Below are positions 58,004-64,000 of a stretch of 64,000 nt of DNA, piece by piece (position 1 is the first letter of the stretch; each line of letters opens with the position of its first letter). The DNA comes from Arthrobacter sp. OAP107. GTDB taxonomy: Bacteria; Actinomycetota; Actinomycetes; Actinomycetales; Micrococcaceae. A program made the translations under genes and the position numbers. The notes under the pieces are model-generated. The model was not told where the DNA came from, did not search any database, and saw nothing but the letters and a program-made list of their open reading frames with translations. The stretch spans positions 2,046,001-2,110,000 of the forward strand of contig NZ_JBEPOK010000001.1 of assembly GCF_040546765.1 (NCBI RefSeq). Reading direction: 5' to 3'.

Positions 58004-58567
58004 GTGGCAACCACAAACGACATCAAGAACGGAACCGTCCTGAAGCTCGAGGGCCAGCTGTGGAACGTTATCGAGTTCCAGCACGTCAAGCCGGGCAAGG
58101 GCGGCGCTTTCGTGCGCACCAAGATGCGCAACGTCATGTCCGGCAAGGTCGTCGACAAGACCTTCAACGCCGGCCTCAAGATTGAGACCGCCACCGTGGA
58201 CCGCCGCGACTACCAGTACCTGTACCAGGACGGCGCCGACTTCGTCTTCATGGACACCTCGGACTACGACCAGATCACCGTTTCCGGCGCCACTGTGGGC
58301 GATGCCACCAACTTCATGCTGGAAAACCAGATGGTCAACATCGCCATCCACGAAGGCACCCCGCTGTACATCGAGCTGCCGCCGAGCGTTGTCCTGGAAA
58401 TCACCTACACCGAGCCGGGCCTGCAGGGCGACCGCTCCTCCGCCGGCACCAAGCCCGCCACCCTGGAAACAGGCTACGAGATCCAGGTGCCCCTGTTCGT
58501 CGAGAACAACACCAAGGTCAAGGTTGACACCCGCGACGGCAGCTACCTGGGCCGGGTCAACGACTAG
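58004..58567 (+). CDS. efp: Elongation factor P
   Basis: A 187-residue translation factor that helps ribosomes through polyproline stretches. It begins ATTNDIKNGTVLKLEGQLW; the KOW-like tip loop is KPGKGGAFVRTK near residues 30-41, with Lys at the modification position. The two OB domains follow and it ends KVDTRDGSYLGRVND. The GTG at 58004 follows AGAGGAAA. It overlaps nusB by 1 bp. Confidence 0.96.
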   Translation: MATTNDIKNGTVLKLEGQLWNVIEFQHVKPGKGGAFVRTKMRNVMSGKVVDKTFNAGLKIETATVDRRDYQYLYQDGADFVFMDTSDYDQITVSGATVGDATNFMLENQMVNIAIHEGTPLYIELPPSVVLEITYTEPGLQGDRSSAGTKPATLETGYEIQVPLFVENNTKVKVDTRDGSYLGRVND

Positions 58568-58977
58568 TGAGCGCCCGCGGTAAAGCCCGCAACAGGGCTC
58601 TCGAGGTCCTCTTCGAAGCCGAGCAGCGTTCTGTCTCGGCGTTCGACGTGCTGCGTGCGCGCCGCGAGAGGACCGACCAGATCGTCAATCCGTACACCCT
58701 CGAGATCGTCGAAGGCGTCGTGTCGATGCAGGCCACCATCGACGAGTTCCTGGAGACCTACTCACAGGGCTGGACCCTGGAGCGCATGCCGTCCGTGGAC
58801 CGCATCATCCTGCGGATCGGCACCTGGGAACTGCTCTACAACGACGACGTTCCCGACGGGGTTGCCGTCAGCGAAGCTGTCGCTCTGGCCAAGACGCTCT
58901 CCACCGACGAGTCGCCGTCGTTCATCAACGGCCTCCTGGGGCGCCTTCAGCAGCTGAAGCCGTCCCTGCTCGCCTGA
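58567..58977 (+). CDS. nusB: Transcription antitermination factor NusB
   Basis: A 136-residue all-helical RNA-binding factor of the rRNA antitermination complex. KARNRALEVLFEAEQR is at the start, YSQGWTLERMPSVDRIILRIGTWELLY in the middle and VAVSEAVALAKTLSTDESPSFINGLLGRL near the end, all family signatures. The GTG start overlaps the efp stop by 1 bp. A strong terminator follows. Confidence 0.96.
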   Translation: MSARGKARNRALEVLFEAEQRSVSAFDVLRARRERTDQIVNPYTLEIVEGVVSMQATIDEFLETYSQGWTLERMPSVDRIILRIGTWELLYNDDVPDGVAVSEAVALAKTLSTDESPSFINGLLGRLQQLKPSLLA

Positions 58978-58993
58978 GCTGAGGTATTCGCAG

Positions 58994-59027
58994 AAAGTCC
59001 CTGCCGGTTTGCCGGCAGGGACTTTTT
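58994..59027 (+). terminator. Intrinsic terminator after nusB
   Basis: aaagtccctgccgg (58994-59007) pairs perfectly with ccggcagggacttt (59012-59025) around tttg, followed by a T-run; A-run on the left side makes it usable for the convergent PrsW gene as well. Confidence 0.9.
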
Positions 59028-59050
59028 GCATTTTTCTGCTGAACTGTTCC

Positions 59051-60295
59051 CTACTGCTGGACAGCCGCCCGCAGCGCGGTCAGATGGCGCAGCTGCTGCG
59101 CCTCGTCCTGCTGGTGCGACGGGACATCCCTGCCGCTGAGGATCCGCTGCCGGGTGAAGGCCAGCCGCGTCGCCGCCTTGACGAACTCCTTCATCTCCTC
59201 GCCCCGGTTGTACGACCCGGCCCAGCGGACGGCCTGCCGCCGGCCGCCCGGAGTGGACAGGAGATCCACCTCGGCTGGAGCGAACCAGCCGGCGGCGGCG
59301 TACTCCTGGAGCCGCTGCCGGGTGAGGCGCGTTTCCGCGATCCGCAGCACCACGATGCAGGCCACGGCGAGCAGGAAAATCGGGATCTGCACCAGGACGT
59401 ACTGGGCCAGGAAGTCCTGGCCCATGCTGTTCCACCTGTTGTGCAGGATCATGGCGGGGACCAGGCCCACGAAGAACGCGAGCACCGAGATTCCGGAGTG
59501 CCCGCGCCGCGCCGCCAGGCCCATGACCAGGCCAGTGGTCCCGGTGAATATGGCATGCGCGAACGGCGACATCACCCCGCGCAGGAAGAAGATCTGGACA
59601 AGGTCGCTGCCGGGTGTGCCTGACTCGGCGATCGCCCGGCCGAAGTAGAGGATGTTCTCGGTGAACGCGAAGCCGCCGGCGATGGTGAAAGCAAACACCA
59701 CGCCATCGACGGGGCCGTCGAAGTTCCGGCGGGCGAACAAAAGAAGCAGCAGCAGGCCCAGGGACTTCGCGAACTCCTCCACCACCGGGGCCTGCACGGT
59801 GGTCATGAAATCGCGGAAGGACTCCTCGTCGGTGGCCGGGGCCGCCAGGGCGAAGACCGGCTGGATGAGCAGCGTCACCGCGATCGAAACGGCCGCGCCC
59901 CAGGTGAAGGCAAAAATTAGCAGGCGCTTCGGTTCCGGTTCCCACCGGTCAATGACGGCCACTGCGGTGAGCACCGCCGCCAGCGGGATCAGGGATGCAA
60001 CAAAACCGATGACGAAGCCGGTGACGCCGGTGCTGGCCAGGAGGAACGGCACCACCAGGAACAGGCTCACGAAGGCCAGTACCCCGCCGCCCACGACGAG
60101 CCCCAGCGTCCCCGCCCCCGGGCGGGCGGCCACGGTGGACGCGGCCTCCGGGATGACCTGGTCCACGGCGCCGCCGCTGTGCCCGGGCGCCGGCCTGTAG
60201 TTCTGCGGCTGGACGTGCCCCATCCAGCTGGGATTCGCGGGCTGCCCGGGAAACTCAGGTCCGGGGAACTGCCTCTGCTGCGGGTTCATCGACAT
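59051..60295 (-). CDS. PrsW-family intramembrane metalloprotease
   Basis: A 414-residue membrane protein with a Pro/Gln-rich cytoplasmic N terminus and about eight helices. PrsW signatures are VVEEFAKSLGLLLLLL (double Glu), GGFAFTENILYF, SPFAHAIFTG (His) and AMILHNRWNS (His), which form the presumed metal site. A relative in Bacillus cleaves an anti-sigma factor; the target here is unknown. ATG at 60295 lies 7 bases after a TAGGCT on the minus strand, suggesting a leaderless transcript; GTG at 60301 is an alternative. Confidence 0.88.
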   Translation of the reverse strand: MSMNPQQRQFPGPEFPGQPANPSWMGHVQPQNYRPAPGHSGGAVDQVIPEAASTVAARPGAGTLGLVVGGGVLAFVSLFLVVPFLLASTGVTGFVIGFVASLIPLAAVLTAVAVIDRWEPEPKRLLIFAFTWGAAVSIAVTLLIQPVFALAAPATDEESFRDFMTTVQAPVVEEFAKSLGLLLLLLFARRNFDGPVDGVVFAFTIAGGFAFTENILYFGRAIAESGTPGSDLVQIFFLRGVMSPFAHAIFTGTTGLVMGLAARRGHSGISVLAFFVGLVPAMILHNRWNSMGQDFLAQYVLVQIPIFLLAVACIVVLRIAETRLTRQRLQEYAAAGWFAPAEVDLLSTPGGRRQAVRWAGSYNRGEEMKEFVKAATRLAFTRQRILSGRDVPSHQQDEAQQLRHLTALRAAVQQ

Positions 60296-60302
60296 AGACA
60301 CG

Positions 60303-60308
60303 AGCCTA
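60303..60308 (-). promoter_or_regulatory. -10 element of a leaderless PrsW-gene promoter
   Basis: TAGGCT on the minus strand with 7 bases to the ATG at 60295; no Shine-Dalgarno is visible. Confidence 0.4.
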
Positions 60309-60399
60309 GTGCGGTGTGACGGACAACGCCTTCTGCCGGGGCCGGAGGCAGACGCCCGTGTGGTAATTTTGGAAGGCAAATGTTCCTTTTTTAATTCCG

Positions 60400-60423
60400 T
60401 CCCGTGAGGCGGGGAAAGGGGAG
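60400..60423 (+). promoter_or_regulatory. PyrR-binding RNA loop overlapping the pyrR ribosome binding site
   Basis: tcccgtgaggcggggaaagg and onward resembles the PyrR-binding loop consensus UCCNGNGAGGYU followed by the AGGG element, as known from Bacillus pyr leaders and mycobacterial pyrR. The purine-rich aaaggggag that serves as Shine-Dalgarno for pyrR lies within it, so UMP-bound PyrR would block translation. A TAATTT at 60364-60369 could be the -10. Confidence 0.6.
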
Positions 60424-60430
60424 ACGAGCG

Positions 60431-61015
60431 ATGACTCATGTCACGCAGGCACCGGTTCCGGCCAGGGTTGTACTCAACCAGGCGGACATTGACCGTGCCC
60501 TCACTCGGATCGCCCATGAAATCCTCGAGGCCAACAAGGGCTCCCAGGATCTGGTGCTGCTCGGCATTCCCCGCCGCGGCTACCCGCTTGCAGTCCGGCT
60601 CGCCCAGAAAATCGCCGCCGCCGATCCCGCAGTGGACGCCGCCGCGATCGTCGGCCAGCTGGACGTCACCATGTTCCGGGACGATCTTTCCCACCAGCCC
60701 ACGAGGCCACCGCACCACACCCAGCTGCCGCTGACGGGCATCGACAACAAGGTCGTCGTGCTGATCGACGACGTGCTGTACTCCGGCCGGACCATCCGGG
60801 CCGCCCTCGACGCGCTCGTGGACCTCGGCCGGCCGCGCATCGTGCGCCTGGCTGTCCTGATCGACCGCGGCCACCGCGAACTGCCCATCCGCGCCGACCA
60901 TGTGGGCAAGAACCTGCCCACCTCCTCCGCCGAAAAAGTCCGGGTGCGGCTTGAGGAGACCGACGCTGTCGACGGCCAGGCGGTCAACGAAGTGGTAATC
61001 GAGGGCGGCGCATGA
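60431..61015 (+). CDS. pyrR: Bifunctional pyr operon regulator / uracil phosphoribosyltransferase PyrR
   Basis: A 194-residue RNA-binding regulator with the PRPP site VVLIDDVLYSGRTIRAAL near residue 112 and GIPRRGYPLAVRL near 43. UMP-bound PyrR represses the pyr genes at the RNA level. ATG at 60431 follows AAAGGGGAG. It overlaps pyrB by 4 bp, and a likely PyrR-binding loop sits over its own ribosome binding site. Confidence 0.95.
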   Translation: MTHVTQAPVPARVVLNQADIDRALTRIAHEILEANKGSQDLVLLGIPRRGYPLAVRLAQKIAAADPAVDAAAIVGQLDVTMFRDDLSHQPTRPPHHTQLPLTGIDNKVVVLIDDVLYSGRTIRAALDALVDLGRPRIVRLAVLIDRGHRELPIRADHVGKNLPTSSAEKVRVRLEETDAVDGQAVNEVVIEGGA

Positions 61016-62007
61016 AGCACCTGCTCTCCACCGAAAACCTCAGCCTGGCCAACGCCGTCCGCATCCTCGACACCGCCGAAGAGATGTCGACCGTGGGGGA
61101 GCGCGAGGTCAAGAAGCTTCCCGCCCTGCGCGGACGGACCGTGGTGAACCTCTTCTTCGAGGATTCCACCAGGACCCGCATTTCCTTCGAAGCCGCAGCC
61201 AAGCGGCTCTCCGCTGACGTCATCAACTTCGCCGCCAAGGGATCCTCGGTCTCCAAGGGCGAGTCACTCAAGGACACCGCCCAGACACTGTCCGCGATGG
61301 GGGCCGACGCCGTCGTTATCCGCCACTGGGCCTCCGGCGCACCGCACCGGCTGGCAGCCACGGACTGGATCGACGCCGCCGTCATCAACGCCGGTGACGG
61401 CACCCACGAACACCCCACCCAGGCACTGCTGGACGCGTTCACCATGCGCCGGCACTGGACCAAGCTCTCCGGCCTGCCCTCCACGGGGGCGGACCTGCGG
61501 GGCATGCGCGTCGCCATCGCCGGCGACGTCCTGCACTCCCGCGTTGCCCGGTCCAACGTCTGGCTGCTGCGCACGCTGGGTGCCGACGTCACCCTGGTGG
61601 CGCCGCCCACCCTGCTGCCCATCGGCGTCGAACACTGGCCCTGCAGCATCAGCTACGACATGGACGAGACCCTGGAAAAGGGCGTCGACGCGGTGATGAT
61701 GCTCCGCGTCCAGGGCGAACGGATGAACGCCTCGTTCTTCCCCTCCACCCGGGAGTACTCCCGCCGCTGGGGTTTTGACGACAACAGGCTTCGGGCCCTG
61801 GACAGACTGGGCCTGAAGGACACCATCATCATGCACCCCGGCCCGATGAACCGGGGCCTGGAAATTTCCGCAGCCGCCGCCGATTCGCCCCGTTCCACCG
61901 TGCTCGCACAGGTGAAGAACGGCGTCTCGATCCGCATGGCCGCCCTGTATCTGCTGCTCTCCGGGGACACCCGTGAACCAGCCGCCACCCTGAAGGAGAG
62001 CAACTGA
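61012..62007 (+). CDS. pyrB: Aspartate carbamoyltransferase catalytic subunit
   Basis: A 331-residue enzyme for the first committed step of UMP synthesis. The carbamoyl-phosphate motif FFEDSTRTRISFE is near residue 44, then HEHPTQALLDAF near 132 and GDVLHSRVARSN near 170; HPGPMNRGLEI lies near the C terminus. No pyrI regulatory subunit is nearby. It overlaps pyrR (ATGA) and pyrC (1 bp). Confidence 0.96.
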   Translation: MKHLLSTENLSLANAVRILDTAEEMSTVGEREVKKLPALRGRTVVNLFFEDSTRTRISFEAAAKRLSADVINFAAKGSSVSKGESLKDTAQTLSAMGADAVVIRHWASGAPHRLAATDWIDAAVINAGDGTHEHPTQALLDAFTMRRHWTKLSGLPSTGADLRGMRVAIAGDVLHSRVARSNVWLLRTLGADVTLVAPPTLLPIGVEHWPCSISYDMDETLEKGVDAVMMLRVQGERMNASFFPSTREYSRRWGFDDNRLRALDRLGLKDTIIMHPGPMNRGLEISAAAADSPRSTVLAQVKNGVSIRMAALYLLLSGDTREPAATLKESN

Positions 62008-63356
62008 TGGCTGAAGAAACCACTTACCTGATCCGGGGCGCCGCGATCCTGGGCGGCGACGCCGAGGACCTGCTCATCCGCGACGGCGTGATCACCGCCC
62101 GCGGAACAGGCATCGCCGCGGACGGCGCCACGGTAATCGACGCGGCCGGCCTCGTCGCCCTGCCGGGCATGGTGGACGTCCACACGCACCTGCGCGAACC
62201 GGGCCGCGAAGACGCGGAAACGGTGGAAACCGGCACCCGCGCCGCAGCCCTGGGCGGCTTCACGGCCGTGCACGCCATGGCCAACAGCACCCCGGTGGCG
62301 GACACAGCCGGCGTCGTCGAGCAGGTCTACAGCCTGGGCAAGGCCGCCGGCTGGGTGGACGTCCGCCCGGTGGGCGCCGTCACCGTGGGCCTCGCCGGCG
62401 AACAGCTCGCCGAGCTCGGCGCCATGGCAGACTCCCGCGCCCGGGTCCGCATGTTCTCTGATGACGGCATCTGCGTCCACGATCCGGTCCTGATGCGCCG
62501 CGCCCTCGAGTATGTCAAGGCGTTCGACGGCGTGGTGGCCCAGCATGCGCAGGAACCGCGGCTCACCGCCGGCGCCCAGATGAACGAAGGCCAGGTTTCC
62601 GCCGTCCTCGGCCTGACCGGCTGGCCGGCAGTGGCCGAGGAAAGCATCATCGCCCGCGACGTGCTCCTGGCCCAGCACGTCGGTTCCAGGCTGCACGTCT
62701 GCCACGTGTCCACCGCAGGCTCGGTCGAGATCATCCGCTGGGCCAAGAGCCGCGGCATCAATGTCACCGCCGAGGTAACCCCGCACCACCTGCTCCTCAC
62801 CGATGACCTGGTCCGCAGCTACGACCCCGTCTACAAGGTCAACCCGCCGCTGCGCACCAACGACGACGTCCAGGCCCTGCGCGCCGGTCTGGCCGACGGC
62901 ACCATCGACGTGGTCGGCACCGACCACGCCCCGCACCCGAGCGAGCACAAGGAGTGCGAGTGGGCGCAGGCGGCCATGGGCATGACCGGCCTGGAAACCG
63001 CCCTGTCGGTGGTCCAGCACGCCATGATCGAAACCGGCCTGATGACCTGGGCCGACTTCGCCCGGGTCACCTCCACCGCGCCGGCCGGCATCGGCCGGCT
63101 CACGGACCAGGGCCGGCCGCTCGAGAAGGGCGAACCCGCCAACATCGTCCTGGTGGATCCGGCCGCACGCTGGACCGTGGACCCTTCCGCGATGGCAACG
63201 ATGGGACGCAACTCGCCGTTCCGCGGCATGGAGCTTCCGGGCAAGGTGGTGGCCACGTTCTTCAAGGGCCACCCCACAGTCCTGGACGGCAAGCTCAACA
63301 CGCCCTACCGCTCCCTGTCGGAAGCGCCGGTTGCCGGCGCAGCAGGTGCCAACTGA
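62007..63356 (+). CDS. pyrC: Dihydroorotase
   Basis: A 449-residue class I dihydroorotase. The metal-site DVHTHLREPG is near residue 57, the later His ligands are in VAQHAQEP and HVCHVSTAGS, and the catalytic Asp is in GTDHAPHPSEHK near 310. An active zinc enzyme is expected because all ligands are present. The ATG overlaps the pyrB stop by 1 bp and the stop overlaps the next gene by 1 bp. Confidence 0.96.
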   Translation: MAEETTYLIRGAAILGGDAEDLLIRDGVITARGTGIAADGATVIDAAGLVALPGMVDVHTHLREPGREDAETVETGTRAAALGGFTAVHAMANSTPVADTAGVVEQVYSLGKAAGWVDVRPVGAVTVGLAGEQLAELGAMADSRARVRMFSDDGICVHDPVLMRRALEYVKAFDGVVAQHAQEPRLTAGAQMNEGQVSAVLGLTGWPAVAEESIIARDVLLAQHVGSRLHVCHVSTAGSVEIIRWAKSRGINVTAEVTPHHLLLTDDLVRSYDPVYKVNPPLRTNDDVQALRAGLADGTIDVVGTDHAPHPSEHKECEWAQAAMGMTGLETALSVVQHAMIETGLMTWADFARVTSTAPAGIGRLTDQGRPLEKGEPANIVLVDPAARWTVDPSAMATMGRNSPFRGMELPGKVVATFFKGHPTVLDGKLNTPYRSLSEAPVAGAAGAN

Positions 63357-63874
63357 TGGAAAAAGTCCTTCCCGGACTTGCGATGCTGGCGGTTGTCGCC
63401 GTCGTTTTTGTCCTGATCTGGATCGGCTGGCGCGGCCGGCTGCGGCGCCAGTCCGGCATCGAGCAGCTGCCGGCAGTCCCCGACGTGCTGGGCCAGCCGC
63501 TGATTTCGGCGGACGGCCAGTACGTGGCTTCCACCACCGCGGGTGACTGGCTGGACAGGATCGCCGTGCACGGCCTCGGCATCCGCACCAACGCGGAGCT
63601 CTCCATCCATCCGGAAGGTGTGCTCCTGGACCGCTCCGGCGCGCGGCCGCTGTTCATCCCGGCGGCCTCGCTGGCCGGCGTCCGGCAGGACAGCGGCATG
63701 GCCGGTAAATTCGTGGAAAAGGACGGGCTGCTGATCCTCAGCTGGACGCTCGGAACCCACGCCCTGGACACCGGCTTCCGCACCCGCCGCGCCGCGGACA
63801 AGCCGGCAGTCCTCCAACAACTTCAGGAAATGATCTCCCCAGGCCCCCAGGCAGGTGCCCATAGTGGAAAGTAA
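63356..63874 (+). CDS. PH-like domain membrane protein in the pyr operon
   Basis: A 172-residue protein with one N-terminal membrane helix (LAMLAVVAVVFVLIWIGW) and a beta-rich PH-like domain (AELSIHPEGVLLDRSGARPLFIPAASLAGV). It sits between pyrC and carA in actinobacteria, coupled to pyrC by a 1-bp overlap. The function is unknown; some databases call it a transporter, which the single helix does not support. Confidence 0.85.
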   Translation: MEKVLPGLAMLAVVAVVFVLIWIGWRGRLRRQSGIEQLPAVPDVLGQPLISADGQYVASTTAGDWLDRIAVHGLGIRTNAELSIHPEGVLLDRSGARPLFIPAASLAGVRQDSGMAGKFVEKDGLLILSWTLGTHALDTGFRTRRAADKPAVLQQLQEMISPGPQAGAHSGK

Positions 63875-63878
63875 TAAA

Positions 63879-64000
63879 GTGACGGAAACCGAAGTGACAG
63901 TAAACGCAGGAACTGCGCCGCAGGCCGCAGCATCCGCCCCCGCCGTCCTGGTGCTCGAAGACGGCCGCATCTTCCGCGGCCGCAGCTACGGCGCGCAGGG
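63879..64000 (+). CDS. carA: Carbamoyl-phosphate synthase small subunit (5' end only)
   Basis: The first 40 codons of a gene cut by the window edge. After an Ala-rich lead, AVLVLEDGRIFRGRSYGAQG is the conserved CarA N terminus. The GTG at 63879 has GGAAAG 7 bases upstream; GTG at 63894 is a second option. It continues the pyr operon 4 bp after the PH-like gene. Confidence 0.88.
   Translation, partial: MTETEVTVNAGTAPQAAASAPAVLVLEDGRIFRGRSYGAQ

Noticed and set aside
1..64000. CRISPR arrays, tRNA or rRNA genes, prophage
   Set aside because: No regularly spaced direct repeats, no tRNA-like cloverleaf with a CCA end in the intergenic gaps, no rRNA stretches and no phage structural genes were seen.

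Overview
The window is a contiguous piece of a high-GC actinobacterial chromosome. Gene order and protein style (thrS-HIT-pgsA, pdxS/pdxT-yebC-ruvCAB-yajC-secDF-relA, aroE-aroC-aroK-aroB-efp-nusB, pyrR-pyrB-pyrC-carA, acVLRF1, MurT/GatD, DnaE2) point to Micrococcaceae, most likely Arthrobacter/Pseudarthrobacter or a close relative. That is an inference from synteny; there is no rRNA here to confirm it. I saw no tRNA, rRNA or CRISPR array.

Layout. 1-3.9 kb: small DUF6504-type protein plus dnaE2 (SOS mutagenic polymerase). 4-8.4 kb: thrS, HIT hydrolase, phosphatidylinositol-phosphate synthase, pdxS. 8.45-10.06 kb: a terminator, a REP-like palindrome, and an IS110-family element inserted inside that palindrome. 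10.1-14.3 kb (minus strand): M3 peptidase, gatD, murT. 14.4-24.4 kb (plus): pdxT, yebC, ruvC-ruvA-ruvB, yajC-secD-secF, relA/rsh. 24.3-27.8 kb (minus): AbiEi-like protein whose end overlaps relA, DUF349 protein, membrane cyclophilin. 28.0-32.5 kb: hisS, APC permease, aspS. 32.65-44.5 kb: accessory catabolic region. 44.5-58.98 kb: acVLRF1, rarA, rpsD, two small membrane-associated proteins, alaS, ruvX, mltG, the shikimate genes, a TPR protein, efp, nusB. 59.05-60.3 kb: PrsW protease. 60.4 kb to the end: pyrimidine operon running into carA, which is cut by the window edge.

The two most interesting parts are these. (1) A catabolic cluster (33.46-44.51 kb) with a three-component cytochrome P450 system, an SDR dehydrogenase, two ketosteroid-dehydrogenase-like flavoproteins, an MHS-type transporter, a Dabb protein, two paralogous IclR regulators and a 42-residue ORF. 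The enzyme set matches, step for step, the aromatizing route cyclohexanecarboxylate -> 4-hydroxy -> 4-oxo -> (two desaturations) -> 4-hydroxybenzoate known from the related Sinomonas (formerly Corynebacterium) cyclohexanicum. Three promoter regions of the cluster share a near-identical 12-19 bp motif, a likely IclR operator. (2) An IS110-family element whose ends can be placed by rejoining the two halves of the palindrome it split, with CT cores. Its 5' noncoding region holds a 14-bp long-range inverted repeat and short matches to both target and donor ends in the order expected for a bridge RNA.

Regulatory signals include an apparent PyrR-binding loop over the pyrR ribosome binding site, leaderless divergent promoters for murT and pdxT, and strong hairpin terminators after pdxS, secF, the DUF349 gene, aspS, rpsD and nusB.
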